Source of the DNA: an uncultured Pseudomonadales bacterium
GTDB taxonomy: Bacteria > Pseudomonadota > Gammaproteobacteria > Pseudomonadales > Cellvibrionaceae
Assembly: GCA_947489425.1 (NCBI GenBank)
Contig: CANLDL010000001.1
Coordinates: 1,116,001 to 1,180,000 of the forward strand
Reading direction: 5' to 3'
DNA: 64,000 nt
A model generated the notes under the pieces. That model made no database searches. It was not told the origin of the DNA and was given only the letters and a program-made list of their open reading frames with translations. Positions 35,778 to 45,029 of the stretch are shown here, piece after piece (the stretch's first letter is position 1; each line of letters opens with the position of its first letter). The position numbers and the translations under genes were made by a program.

Positions 35778-36476
35778 ATGATACAGCATCACCCCGACGA
35801 TAACTTACTGGTCGAATATGCAAATGGCACATTAGACACAGCACAAGCTATCGCCGTTAAAGCACATTTACACTTTTGTACCAAATGCCAACAAAATGTA
35901 AAGCGCATAGAGCAAATCGGTGGTGCAATGTTAGACATATTAGAACCTGAGGCGTTGGGTACAGATAGTTTTGACAAACTCATGGACTCTTTGGATAAAT
36001 TAGCCCTAGAGTCACCAAAAGGTAACATCGTTGAAACACCCCAGAGCCCTAAATTAGGTAAAGAGGCTGAAGACTTGGCGAAGCAATATGGACCATTGCC
36101 AAAAATCGTCTCAAAAATGATCAACAATCAGTCCCTGAAATGGAAATACGTTAACTCATCCCTACAAACAAGGCACTTAGTTGCAGGACAAACAACACAT
36201 CAAGTTTCCCTACAAAAGATCAATGCTGGTGGCATTGCCCCCGAACATGATCATCGTGGTACAGAAATGACCGTTGTTCTTAAAGGTAGCTTTTCGGATA
36301 AACAGGGCATCTACCAAGAAGGTGATTTCATCATTAAGGGGCCTGGAGATATACATCAGCCAATTTCGGCAAGAAACGAGGATTGCCTCTGTTTATCCGT
36401 AGAGAGTGCGCCCGTTAAATTAACCGGCTTCTTCGGGCGCATCATTAATCCATTTATTAAGCATCACGCAGCGTAA
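35778..36476 (+). CDS. chrR: ChrR-type zinc anti-sigma factor with cupin domain
   Basis: A 232-aa protein. The N-terminal 80 residues form the zinc anti-sigma domain with HxxxCxxC (HLHFCTKC at about 32-39) and an upstream His pair (MIQHHPD). The C-terminal cupin has EHDHRGTEMTVVLKGSF and GDFIIKGPGDIHQP, which in ChrR bind zinc and sense singlet oxygen. It holds the sigma factor inactive in the cytoplasm. It lies 76 bases after the sigma gene and ends in a strong terminator. Confidence 0.9.
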   Translation: MIQHHPDDNLLVEYANGTLDTAQAIAVKAHLHFCTKCQQNVKRIEQIGGAMLDILEPEALGTDSFDKLMDSLDKLALESPKGNIVETPQSPKLGKEAEDLAKQYGPLPKIVSKMINNQSLKWKYVNSSLQTRHLVAGQTTHQVSLQKINAGGIAPEHDHRGTEMTVVLKGSFSDKQGIYQEGDFIIKGPGDIHQPISARNEDCLCLSVESAPVKLTGFFGRIINPFIKHHAA

Positions 36477-36514
36477 ACTAAGGCTTAGTGATTTCCCCCA
36501 ACTCCCCCACTTTT

Positions 36515-36539
36515 GGGCTACTATTTTGTAGCCCTTTTT
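36515..36539 (+). terminator. Terminator of the sigma/ChrR operon
   Basis: GGGCTAC at 36515-36521 pairs with GTAGCCC at 36528-36534 across a six-base loop, followed by five T. It lies about 40 bases after the chrR stop. Confidence 0.8.
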
Positions 36540-36659
36540 CTTTTGTACTCATTAAAGGTTCGTAAAATACTTTCTGGATCGAAAAAAAGACAACAATGGA
36601 GTAGACTTTTAGACTATGCTTATTAAAAAGTTTACTCTAAATTAATCATCTAGAAGCCT

Positions 36660-37343
36660 ATGTCCGATTCACCCATATTTTGCACTGACGGAACACAATG
36701 CCAATTAGAGCCTAAACTCAATGCTCTGACAGATGAGGTACAAAAACTATCTGATTTGGTCAGTACTGATACATTGACAGGACTCTCAAATTATCGACAT
36801 TTTACCAGTGCTATTGCCCAAGAAATGGAGCGTTCCAAGCGCACAGGACAACCCACAACGCTAATAATGATAGATGCTGACCACTTTAAACAGGTCAATG
36901 ATAATTGGGGGCATGAGGTTGGTAACCAAGCATTAAAATTAATTGCAGACGCTATCATTCGTAATATCCGTCAGTTGGATACAGCTTGTCGCTATGGTGG
37001 TGAAGAATTTGCTGTAATTTTGCCCAGTACAGATACAGCAACCTCTCTACAAGTCGCAGAGAGAATACGTGCAGCCATCGAAAATGCGCCACTCACCATC
37101 AACTTAGCAGAAGGTAATACCATCACACACACATTGACTGCAAGTCTTGGTATTAGTAGCTACCCCGGTAAACTCGACAATGATAATTGGCACAAGCTCG
37201 TAGAGAGAGCCGATAATAAGCTTTATGAAGCAAAGAATAATGGGCGTAATCAGGTATGCTACACAGAGATTGATAGTGAAAAACAGCAAGTCAGTGACGA
37301 CGAGAAATCAGCATTATTTAATATATTTGATAACAACGATTAG
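36660..37343 (+). CDS. Diguanylate cyclase (GGDEF domain only)
   Basis: A 227-aa cytoplasmic protein that is little more than a GGDEF domain. LTGLSNYRHFTSAIAQEMER starts it, MIDADHFKQVNDNWGHEVG is the metal-binding region, and the active site is YGGEEFAV. RQLD lies five residues before it, matching the product-inhibition I-site RxxD. It should make cyclic di-GMP. The 35-residue N-terminus has no known sensor; TDGTQCQLEPKLNALTDEVQ could form a short coiled coil. It is a single gene. Confidence 0.92.
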   Translation: MSDSPIFCTDGTQCQLEPKLNALTDEVQKLSDLVSTDTLTGLSNYRHFTSAIAQEMERSKRTGQPTTLIMIDADHFKQVNDNWGHEVGNQALKLIADAIIRNIRQLDTACRYGGEEFAVILPSTDTATSLQVAERIRAAIENAPLTINLAEGNTITHTLTASLGISSYPGKLDNDNWHKLVERADNKLYEAKNNGRNQVCYTEIDSEKQQVSDDEKSALFNIFDNND

Positions 37344-37358
37344 CCAGTTTGTTAACTC

Positions 37359-37958
37359 TTAATTCAATAAATCATTAAATACTATAGCCGCTTTTAATAA
37401 GCTAGCAACAGATATGGCATCAACAATTTTGCCTTCATGTACCATTGTAATTGCTTGCTTTAATGATAAATGCTGAATAGTGATATCTTCTGTATCTTCA
37501 TGATTTATCTGTGTTTGCGATAAGCCTTTCGCCAAATAAACAGTAGCTACCTCATCGGTAATCGAATTGGATAACTGCAGCTGCAACCACTGCTCCCAGT
37601 ATGTAGCTATCAAACCAACCTCTTCGGCAAGTTCGCGCTTAGCAGAGCTTAGACAATCTTCACTGACAGGTGAGCCACCTTCTGGAATCTCCCAAGTTTT
37701 GCAAGCATGAGGGTAACGTGTCTGCCGTACAAGCCATGTCCAGCCTTGGTCATCTATAGGTAAGATACCCACTGCATGATTTTTGAAATGCACACGCCCA
37801 TAAATACCTTTATTACCCCCCGGTGTAATGACATCATCATGGTTAACTCTTATCCAGGGGTTTTCATAAACAACATCACTACTACATTGCGTCCACCCTT
37901 GCCTCTCATCACTAGGACTTGCAGATACTGTAACCGATATTGTTTTATCTATAGACAT
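37359..37958 (-). CDS. NUDIX hydrolase (ADP-ribose pyrophosphatase-like)
   Basis: A 199-aa protein with an intact NUDIX box, GGSPVSEDCLSSAKRELAEEVG, containing the REL-x-EE-x-G catalytic core. The N-terminus (YENPWIRVNHDDVITPGGNKGIYGRVHF) resembles the NudF/YffH group, which cleave ADP-ribose or sugar nucleotides. The substrate is unproven. It follows a small DUF1059-like gene by six bases, so they form one leftward unit. Confidence 0.88.
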   Translation of the reverse strand: MSIDKTISVTVSASPSDERQGWTQCSSDVVYENPWIRVNHDDVITPGGNKGIYGRVHFKNHAVGILPIDDQGWTWLVRQTRYPHACKTWEIPEGGSPVSEDCLSSAKRELAEEVGLIATYWEQWLQLQLSNSITDEVATVYLAKGLSQTQINHEDTEDITIQHLSLKQAITMVHEGKIVDAISVASLLKAAIVFNDLLN

Positions 37959-37964
37959 GGCTAA

Positions 37965-38201
37965 TTAGTCTTCTGGTAGCTCGTCAAAAGCTTTCTTTTT
38001 ATTTTCAAACCATGCCTGCATCGCTTCTGGCTTTTGCATCAACTCTTGCATATCCTGCATCGCCTTTACATGAGCCTCATCGTGTTGTTGAAACATCTCC
38101 ATACCATGCTCTTTACTTAGTTGGGCAATATCATCGAAGGATGCTGCCTGAAAAGCCTTATCACAAGCACCACCTAGCTGTTTACAGGTCATTGTTTTCA
38201 T
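37965..38201 (-). CDS. DUF1059-like small protein
   Basis: A 78-aa protein with MTCKQLGGACDKAFQAASFDDIAQLSKEHGMEMF at the N-terminus, matching the CK-x-LGG-x-CD start of DUF1059 proteins. The tail is a Met/Gln/Glu-rich helix (AHVKAMQDMQELMQKPEAM). Two Cys lie close together. The function is unknown. It precedes the NUDIX gene by six bases. Met4 is an alternative start. Confidence 0.75.
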   Translation of the reverse strand: MKTMTCKQLGGACDKAFQAASFDDIAQLSKEHGMEMFQQHDEAHVKAMQDMQELMQKPEAMQAWFENKKKAFDELPED

Positions 38202-38258
38202 TATTAAAGCTCCTGTTAATTAATGCATATAGGTAATAGACAAACAATTTTTTTATTC

Positions 38259-38873
38259 TTATAAAGCCGACTTTATTTTTTGTCGCAAATAAGGGACTAC
38301 GTCGCGTTCAAACCAGTTATTCTTCTTTAGCCAAATTTGATTGCGTGGTGAAGGATGTGGCATAGGAAGGTAATTAGGCAAATAGTTCTCCCAAGCTCGC
38401 ACGCGCTCCGTTAGTGATAAGTTTTTATTTGTTTTGGGCTCTAAGGGCTTGAGGTAATATTTTTGAGCATATTGCCCAATAAGTAGTGTTAATTGAATAT
38501 TAGGCAACTGTTTAAGTATTACATCGTGCCACGTTGTCGCGCATTCTTTTCTCGGTGCTAAATCGCCCGTCTTACCAGTACCAGGATAACAAAAACCCAT
38601 AGGCATAATTGCAATTTTAGTAGAGTCATAAAACAATTCTTTGGTGACCTGCATCCATTCTCGCAGCCTATCCCCTGAGGGATCATCCCAGGGAATACCA
38701 CTCTCGTGTACACGCCGCCCAGGCGCTTGCCCTATAATTAATACTTTTGCCGACTGCGTTAATTGAACAATCGGACGCACACCATGAGGTAAATGAGGTT
38801 TACATAGTGTGCACCCCCTAATATCTTCAACTAAGTCTTTTAAAGGGATTGAAGGCATTGCTTGATTAGTCAT
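38259..38873 (-). CDS. Uracil-DNA glycosylase superfamily protein
   Basis: A 204-aa protein with the UDG-superfamily pattern. It has CTLCKPHLPHGVRPIV, then VLIIGQAPGRRVHESGIPWDDPSGDRLREWM, then MPMGFCYPGTGKTGDLAPR, and a C-terminal MPHPSPRNQIWLKKN with the conserved H-P-S-x-R. Members of this branch (often called uracil-DNA glycosylase family proteins) act on DNA bases or are uncharacterised. It lacks the full four-Cys iron-sulfur set of family 4 enzymes. Confidence 0.82.
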   Translation of the reverse strand: MTNQAMPSIPLKDLVEDIRGCTLCKPHLPHGVRPIVQLTQSAKVLIIGQAPGRRVHESGIPWDDPSGDRLREWMQVTKELFYDSTKIAIMPMGFCYPGTGKTGDLAPRKECATTWHDVILKQLPNIQLTLLIGQYAQKYYLKPLEPKTNKNLSLTERVRAWENYLPNYLPMPHPSPRNQIWLKKNNWFERDVVPYLRQKIKSAL

Positions 38874-38931
38874 ATGATAAGTAATTCTCTTAATTAACCC
38901 CGTTTTAACATTAGGGCATTTACATACTTAC

Positions 38932-39900
38932 ATGATAAGAGCACTAAACAATATCACAAAAGATAACACTGTATTACCGTTATTTTATGTATTTACTACC
39001 GAGCATCTTGATAAGCTATCTTGCAAGGGAAACCCAGCAGTCGTCGTTATTGTTGATAAACTACCCACATTAAAAGAGCATCTCAGCTTCTTTCGCCTTA
39101 TACAGAACGATAACAGACCACAAATACCTCTACCTAGCGATGTTACTTTTGCATACATTAGTAATAGCATTAACAATAGTAGTAGCGAAGCCATTAGCGC
39201 TAGTGAATTTTCTATTCGATGGTTTTCATCAACAAGTATTATTCAACGCTGCGGCCACGGAACGCTAGCGGCAGCGGCTTTTGTGAACCACTATATAGCA
39301 AAATATCAACCCACTTTATCAACTGATACACACATAAATTTTTACTCTGAAAAAGAAGAGTTAAGTGTCAGTATTTATCGCGACGAACACTCACAAGAAT
39401 CAGCGCTTCAATACGCTTTGCAGTTGAAATATGAAGCTTTACTGCCCAGTAATTATGGGCAATACTTTACTCATAAATTAGTACGTGAAAATAAAACACT
39501 CGATACGGATGGTTATTTAATTATTGAGTTAAATTGCGAGCGTGAAGTCCGTGAGTTTACTCTCACTAAAACTATTATCGAGGTAATTAATAAGCGTGCA
39601 CTGATTATCACTGCAATATCACAAAACAATAACTATGATATTGTCTTTAGATACTTTGCCCCCTTTTATGGAGAGCTAGAAGATAGCGCAACGGGGTCGG
39701 CCGGCAGCCTACTCATGCCATTCTGGCAACATTTATGCGCAAATAGCAATAAACAAGACGCCAGCATTAACAATAAAGCATCACCACTTCTACGTTGCTA
39801 TCAGGCCTCTAAAAATGGTGGCTTTTTTATCCTCAAGGCCTCAAACCATCAAGTCCATACTGTTGATATCATAGGCCAAGTCAAAGAAAGCAATATTTAA
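38932..39900 (+). CDS. PhzF family isomerase/epimerase
   Basis: A 322-aa protein of the PhzF fold. FTTEHLDKLSCKGNPAVVVI starts domain one, RCGHGTLAAAAFVNHY is the conserved GH segment, and DSATGSAGSLLMPFW marks domain two. In characterised PhzF enzymes a Glu in an NLSET-like motif is the general acid or base. Here that stretch reads PLPSDVTFAYIS, with Asp in its place. A Ser/Asn-rich insert (NSINNSSSEAISASE) follows. The substrate is unknown, and the gene is outside any phenazine cluster. Confidence 0.85.
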   Translation: MIRALNNITKDNTVLPLFYVFTTEHLDKLSCKGNPAVVVIVDKLPTLKEHLSFFRLIQNDNRPQIPLPSDVTFAYISNSINNSSSEAISASEFSIRWFSSTSIIQRCGHGTLAAAAFVNHYIAKYQPTLSTDTHINFYSEKEELSVSIYRDEHSQESALQYALQLKYEALLPSNYGQYFTHKLVRENKTLDTDGYLIIELNCEREVREFTLTKTIIEVINKRALIITAISQNNNYDIVFRYFAPFYGELEDSATGSAGSLLMPFWQHLCANSNKQDASINNKASPLLRCYQASKNGGFFILKASNHQVHTVDIIGQVKESNI

Positions 39901-39948
39901 CACTATGTTTATTAAAGCTAGAGAATAATTAACCGGCTCTTTGATCAA

Positions 39949-40950
39949 TTAAACAACCGTAAAATAATAAACGCTAAATAAACTTTTATCATCGGTCCAT
40001 ACTTTTTCTAATTGAAAACCTGCTTTTTTAGCCAATAAGGAAAAGCTATCTAGCGTATATTTATAAGAGTTCTCAGTATGAATAGTCTCATGTTGCCTAA
40101 AAGAGAATCTATTCCCATTGAGGCAGACCGTCTGTTCTTCATCACTTACTAGATGCATTTCTATACGACTTTTATCTTGATTAAATAGTGCTCGATGACT
40201 AAATGAACCCGCACTAAACGTTGCGTTTAATTCATTATCAATTCGGTCTAATAGGTTTTTATTAAACTCTGCAGTTACGCCTTTCTTGTCATCATAGGCT
40301 GCCTCTAATATAGATATATCTTTTACTAGGTCGACACCAATTAATAGGCCATCTCCAACATGTAAGTTATCTGCAAATTGTTTTAAAAATATAGTGGCGT
40401 CTTCTGGGTCAAAGTTACCAATCGTCGAACCTGGAAAGAATATAACGCGCTTATTAACTAGAGGTTGTACCGGCAGTGTAGAAAATATCTTATGAATCTG
40501 CTCTTTATTGAGAAAATCAATAACAATAGGGTCAATACTCATATGTGGGAACTGTTGAGAGAGTATTTCGCTCGACTCCTGCAGAATCTCTTGCGAAATA
40601 TCCATAGGGACAAAGCCCACGGGGTTAACCAATTTTTCGAGTAACATACCTATTTTTTTAACCGATCCAGCACCAGGCTCTAGCAACAATGCTTTTTCGC
40701 CAATAATAGTGGCCATTTCACTCGCATATTGTTTATAAATACTACATTCCGTACGTGTCACGTAATATTCAGAGGTTTCACAAATAGCTTCAAATAACTG
40801 AGAGCCTTTTTCATCATAAAAATACTTGCACGGTAAAGTCTTTTGGATAGTAGATAAACCATTAGTAACCTCGGCTAAAAACTCTTGATCTATTTGGCGA
40901 TCATCTCTTTGAGCACTATTCACCGCAAGTGCTTGTTCTACCGTCGACAT
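39949..40950 (-). CDS. egtD: L-histidine N-alpha-methyltransferase
   Basis: A 333-aa SAM enzyme that makes hercynine (trimethylhistidine), the first step of ergothioneine synthesis. LPCKYFYDEKGSQLFEAICETSEYYVTRTE, LLEPGAGSVKKIGMLLE, IFFPGSTIGNFDPEDA and YAEYKYTLDSF-like C-terminal residues (SYKYTLDSFSLLAKKAGF) match the EgtD family. It follows egtB by 63 bases in a leftward operon. The product is a thiol antioxidant precursor, in line with other oxidative-stress genes nearby. Confidence 0.93.
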   Translation of the reverse strand: MSTVEQALAVNSAQRDDRQIDQEFLAEVTNGLSTIQKTLPCKYFYDEKGSQLFEAICETSEYYVTRTECSIYKQYASEMATIIGEKALLLEPGAGSVKKIGMLLEKLVNPVGFVPMDISQEILQESSEILSQQFPHMSIDPIVIDFLNKEQIHKIFSTLPVQPLVNKRVIFFPGSTIGNFDPEDATIFLKQFADNLHVGDGLLIGVDLVKDISILEAAYDDKKGVTAEFNKNLLDRIDNELNATFSAGSFSHRALFNQDKSRIEMHLVSDEEQTVCLNGNRFSFRQHETIHTENSYKYTLDSFSLLAKKAGFQLEKVWTDDKSLFSVYYFTVV

Positions 40951-41013
40951 ATTTATTCCTATTAATGAGAAGTGATTATCTACTTAGATGAAGAAGTAGC
41001 ATATTCGTTACTA

Positions 41014-42315
41014 TTATTTAGCCAAGCGAATACCCGTAAACTGCCATTGTTGATGGGCATAAAAAAAGTTGCGATAGGTTTCACGCGTGTGCCCTATAGG
41101 TGTGACACAAGAGCCACCCCGGAGCACGTTTTGGTTTGACATAAATTTGCCATTGTACTCCCCCGCTACACCACTAAATGGAGAGAACCCAGGGTATGCA
41201 CCATAACCACTTGTTGTCCACTGCCATACGTTTCCAAAAGCCTGCAAAAATGGGCTCGATGAGTCTGATCGCGAGGCAATAGATGTATGCAATGCAATAT
41301 TACTCATATCGTCGGATACAAAGGGCCTAGCCCCCATTTGTCGAGTAGCAGCTTCCCATTCAAACTCTGTCGGGAGACGAACGCCCAGCCAGTTTGCATA
41401 GGCATTCGCCTCATAATAGTTAATATGTGTGACAGCTTGGTAGTCGTTTAAGGGCAGTAAACCCGCCAATGTAAACTCAAACCATTGCTCTTTTTGTTTA
41501 ACCCAATATAAAGGATGCGCATTATGGTTTTGTGATAGCCTTTGTTGCAGCCATGCCCACCCATCCGCCAACCAAAAATCTGGATTTTGGTAACCACCAC
41601 TCGCTATAAACTCGGCGTATTCACCATTAGTCACTAGGCGTGATGCAATCGAAAAATCATGTATATAAACACTATGCTCTGGCCGTTCATTATCAAAAAC
41701 GAATGCATCTCCGTCATAACCGACAGGCACTAAACCACTTTGAATGGGCAACCAAGATAATTCAGGTGTTGTATTGCTTGACGGTGTAAATGAAGAGGCA
41801 GAATAAGAGGGATATAAGGGGTTATGAAAAAACGCATGCTTAATATCGGTTAGCAATAATTCTTGATGCTGTTGCTCGTGATTAAGTCCTAACTCTAATA
41901 ACCCCGATAAGTCTTTTATCGATGAGTCATTCAAATCATCCATTTGTTCGAACAAAGACTGGATAGCCGCATCAACAAACTCTCGATAAGATACAATTTC
42001 TCCTAGTGACGGGCGACTAATTAACCCTCTTTGGGCGCGAGGATATTGCTCACCAATACCATTATAGTAGGAGTTATATAGGTAATTATACGTCTCATTA
42101 AAACGCTTGTAGCCTTTCAAGAAAGAACACAATATAAACGTCTCAAAAAACCATGTGGTATGCGCTAAGTGCCACTTAGCAGGGCTAGCATCTGGCATAG
42201 ATTGCAACTGTGCATCGGCTTCTGATAACGGAGCTACTAAATTCAGTGATTGCTCACGTATCTTAAGATAACGGCTAATTATTGTTGAATGTTTATCTAT
42301 AACAAGCATTTCCAT
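41014..42315 (-). CDS. egtB: Ergothioneine biosynthesis sulfoxide synthase
   Basis: A 433-aa non-haem iron enzyme that joins hercynine to cysteine or glutamylcysteine with O2. The N-terminal DinB_2 domain has WHLAHTTWFFETF (His52) and LNHEQQHQELLLTDIKH (His146 and His150), the iron triad. The C-terminal FGE/sulfatase-modifying domain has VRLPTEFEWEAATRQ, FGNVWQWTTSGY and VLRGGSCVTP. It is the first gene of the egtB-egtD pair. No egtA or egtC is present, as in many proteobacteria. A selenium-specific SenA homologue is a weaker alternative. Confidence 0.92.
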   Translation of the reverse strand: MEMLVIDKHSTIISRYLKIREQSLNLVAPLSEADAQLQSMPDASPAKWHLAHTTWFFETFILCSFLKGYKRFNETYNYLYNSYYNGIGEQYPRAQRGLISRPSLGEIVSYREFVDAAIQSLFEQMDDLNDSSIKDLSGLLELGLNHEQQHQELLLTDIKHAFFHNPLYPSYSASSFTPSSNTTPELSWLPIQSGLVPVGYDGDAFVFDNERPEHSVYIHDFSIASRLVTNGEYAEFIASGGYQNPDFWLADGWAWLQQRLSQNHNAHPLYWVKQKEQWFEFTLAGLLPLNDYQAVTHINYYEANAYANWLGVRLPTEFEWEAATRQMGARPFVSDDMSNIALHTSIASRSDSSSPFLQAFGNVWQWTTSGYGAYPGFSPFSGVAGEYNGKFMSNQNVLRGGSCVTPIGHTRETYRNFFYAHQQWQFTGIRLAK

Positions 42316-42370
42316 AATAAAAGGCTCTAAAATATTAATTAATGAAAAATTAAACCTATTAAAGCGTGGC

Positions 42371-42736
42371 TTATATTATCGAGTTTTCACCTTTGTGCTT
42401 CATTTGCTCTTCAAGTGCAATTTTAGGGTCATAATCGGGATGCTTTAGAATTTCATCTATATAACGTTGGATATACACACGACCGCGAAATGTATAAACA
42501 ACAATATAAATCATCGCTATCAACGTAAATAAAAGAATAGCTGGCTGAGTGAAAAGAAGCGCCAATGTACTACCAATAATAAGAATGACAAGTACCTGGA
42601 TTTTCGCATTAGAGAGCAATTTGGCCTTACATTTAATGGCTTCCTCTTCGGAATGTATACCGTTGTTTTGAAAGGTCCTACACAACATATAAAAATCTAA
42701 TTTCTTTTTACGTTCGAGTTTATCAAACTTCATCAT
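42371..42736 (-). CDS. Two-helix membrane protein of unknown function
   Basis: A 121-aa protein with a charged N-terminus (FDKLERKKKLDFYMLCRTF), two hydrophobic helices (about residues 46-62 and 68-86) and a charged tail (QRYIDEILKHPDYDPKIALEEQ). I do not recognise a named family. It lies upstream of egtB on the same strand with a 55-bp gap, and co-transcription is possible. Confidence 0.65.
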   Translation of the reverse strand: MMKFDKLERKKKLDFYMLCRTFQNNGIHSEEEAIKCKAKLLSNAKIQVLVILIIGSTLALLFTQPAILLFTLIAMIYIVVYTFRGRVYIQRYIDEILKHPDYDPKIALEEQMKHKGENSII

Positions 42737-43116
42737 TGTTACAATCCTGTTCTATGGTGTTGCTCTGGGTTAGCGATTAGTAATGTAGTGTATTATAAAC
42801 CTTTAATCTATGGCGGCATATTTGGGCTGACATTTAATCATTGCCGGTTTTTTCGCTAAATACAATCTCAAGTTAGCTATGCAAATGATAGTTTTTGCAA
42901 TAATTACCAATAAGCCTATCACTACAGCAGCTCTAGTCGGCAGTAATTTATCACATTTAGAGACAAACGAAGATGTATCTACAATAATAGATAGCCGAGT
43001 ATATCCAATGTTCACAGGCCAAAAAGTAGATGCAAGTAAAGCATCATGGGTGCATCCAACGATATCAATAGATATGCAAACCCTACTCGCTGCTAATACT
43101 GCTGATCAACGGGAGC
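42737..43116. other. 380-bp interval with no firm gene
   Basis: Open frames exist on both strands. A minus-strand 70-codon frame at 42803-43015 would encode one hydrophobic helix (AAVVIGLLVIIAKTIICIAN). A plus-strand 94-codon frame at 42879-43163 runs into the end of dinB. Neither has a recognisable domain or a good ribosome-binding site, and they are antisense to each other. I regard the stretch as intergenic or as decayed coding DNA. Confidence 0.3.
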
Positions 43117-44169
43117 CTAGAAAAGAGCCAACTGTTGAAGCGATGGCGCCTGCATATCTTTAAAGCGAACACCAATACCAATTAAGCGAACAGGTTTTTT
43201 ATATCTTAGCCATGCTTGTTTAAGCAAATCTCTACAAGTCTCTAGTGTTAATTCGGTATTAACACTTTCCATTGTTGTCTTAGTAAAATCGGCAAATTTT
43301 AGCTTAACGAAACACTTATGCATCACTTGTTTGGAATCTACATTTTCTAGGCGCTTATTGAGCTTTTCAAAAAGCAACAAGAGTGAAGCGTTGCATTTAT
43401 CTACACTCAGCATATCTACAGAAAAAGTATGCTCAACGCTCAATGATTTTCGGTAATCGCGTATTTTTACAGGACGCTTATCATCCCCTCTGCTCAAATT
43501 GTAGAGACGCTTACCAAAAACACCAAACTCATGGGTTAAACACGATTCCGACAGCTCCTGTAAGTCATTACAATTAAATACACCTTTGTTGTGCAATTTA
43601 CGCAACGAGCATGGCCCAACCCCAGGGAGACAATCAACCGGTAAATTTTTCAGAAAGAATGCTACTCTATTGGGCTCTACAACTGTCAATCCATTGGGCT
43701 TTTGCCAATCGCTTGCAACCTTAGCTAAGAATTTATTATTTGAGACACCCGCAGATACAGTAATACCTATTTCGCTCTCGACACGTCTGCGTATTTCTTT
43801 GGCTATCAATGTTGCACTACCTAAGCAATGATGTGTAGCTGTCACATCAATATAAGCCTCATCAAGAGAAACGGGTTCTATGGTATCGGTGTATTCTAAA
43901 AATATATGCCGCATTGCCAAAGCAGCCTCTTTATACTTGGGCATATTATTGGGCAATATAATTAATTGTGGGCATAAGCGTTTAGCATGCGCCGATGCCA
44001 TAGCAGAACGCACACCAAAGGCACGCGCTTCATAGCTGCATGTTGATATAACTCCCCGCTTAGCAGGGTCACCACCAACAGCTACCGGCAAACCTTTTAA
44101 GTCTGGAGAATCTCGCACTTCTAAAGCGACAAAAAAACAATCTGCATCGCAGTGAATAATTTTCCTCAT
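43117..44169 (-). CDS. dinB: DNA polymerase IV (Y-family)
   Basis: A 350-aa translesion polymerase. The catalytic motifs IHCDADCFFVALEVRD and VSLDEAYIDVT carry the metal-binding acids. YEARAFGVRSAM is the fingers motif, and LPGVGPCSLRKLHNKGVFNC is the HhH thumb. It ends ALF, fitting a beta-clamp-binding tail (QQLALF). A LexA-type box lies 104 bases upstream of the start, so SOS induction is likely. Confidence 0.94.
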   Translation of the reverse strand: MRKIIHCDADCFFVALEVRDSPDLKGLPVAVGGDPAKRGVISTCSYEARAFGVRSAMASAHAKRLCPQLIILPNNMPKYKEAALAMRHIFLEYTDTIEPVSLDEAYIDVTATHHCLGSATLIAKEIRRRVESEIGITVSAGVSNNKFLAKVASDWQKPNGLTVVEPNRVAFFLKNLPVDCLPGVGPCSLRKLHNKGVFNCNDLQELSESCLTHEFGVFGKRLYNLSRGDDKRPVKIRDYRKSLSVEHTFSVDMLSVDKCNASLLLLFEKLNKRLENVDSKQVMHKCFVKLKFADFTKTTMESVNTELTLETCRDLLKQAWLRYKKPVRLIGIGVRFKDMQAPSLQQLALF

Positions 44170-44272
44170 TATTCTTTATTTCACTATCTTCATTAATTGA
44201 TCTCGCATTGATGTATTTTTTAGTAAAAACTTACACAGATAACGCATCAACTTCTTATCAACAGCAATAAAA

Positions 44273-44288
44273 CTGTATTTATATACAG
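44273..44288. promoter_or_regulatory. LexA (SOS) box
   Basis: CTGTATTTATATACAG matches CTG-N10-CAG exactly and differs from the best E. coli LexA site only within the AT-rich centre. It lies between divergent dinB (start 44169) and the hypothetical gene at 44420, and could control either or both. Confidence 0.8.
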
Positions 44289-44419
44289 TATACTATTCTT
44301 GCAGTAAAAAAATAGATCAATATCAACAATTAGAGGGTAAAATATTTGTTAAATAAAAATATTTAGTCATCACTTATTACGTATACACGTATTTTACTAA
44401 TCAAAAGCAGGAAAACAGA

Positions 44420-44839
44420 ATGAGTACTGGAGTTTGGGACCCAAATGCAAGTTCATCAACGCAGGAAAATGCTAATAATTATCAACTTGATGCCGATTTC
44501 TTGAAAAAAATTATCAATACAGTAAATATTGATGATCCTCGAAGCCTTGACAATTTATTATCTGAAAACGAGATAAAAGAACACCGTGATATAATGTTTC
44601 TATCAAAAGAAACTTGGTTTAGCACCTTAGAAAACTTTGAGAATGAAGAATTGCTAATGCTAATTCGCTTTTTTACACTAGCGGAAGTACAATTTACAAA
44701 TTGGCAGGCAGAAGAAAAATCGCCAGTTATTTGGATTGCAAAACTACTAAGAAAACGTAAATATGCTATCCAAAAAGATTTGTTAATTTGGATTAAAAAC
44801 AATAATAAGAATAAGTTTTTACCTTTTGGGCCACTTTAG
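44420..44839 (+). CDS. Conserved-looking hypothetical protein
   Basis: A 139-aa soluble acidic protein. The N-terminus MSTGVWDPNASSSTQEN is followed by LDADFLKKIINTVNIDDPRSLDNLL and a C-terminal helical part with MFLSKETWFSTLENFENEEL, IRFFTLAEVQFTNWQAEEKSPVIWIAKLLRKRK. I cannot name the family. It diverges from dinB with a LexA box between them, so it may be an SOS-controlled gene. AAAAGCAGG lies upstream of the start. Confidence 0.65.
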   Translation: MSTGVWDPNASSSTQENANNYQLDADFLKKIINTVNIDDPRSLDNLLSENEIKEHRDIMFLSKETWFSTLENFENEELLMLIRFFTLAEVQFTNWQAEEKSPVIWIAKLLRKRKYAIQKDLLIWIKNNNKNKFLPFGPL

Positions 44840-45029
44840 GCGTAAAAAATCGATTTTTTTAACAAAAAAACACGTTTTTCTTAAAAAAAAAGTTGTGCTT
44901 TATTTATTCTTTTATTATTAGCTGTATAATTGCTGAATTATTAAACTAGCGCTACACTTTTATTATTTATTGATAACCTAACAACCCTTTACTACTAAAA
45001 CTCTTTTATTACTACAATAGGAACATAAT

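Noticed and set aside
42879..43163. Plus-strand 94-codon frame between egtB and dinB
   Set aside because: It runs antisense into dinB, has no clear ribosome-binding site, and shows no recognisable domain.
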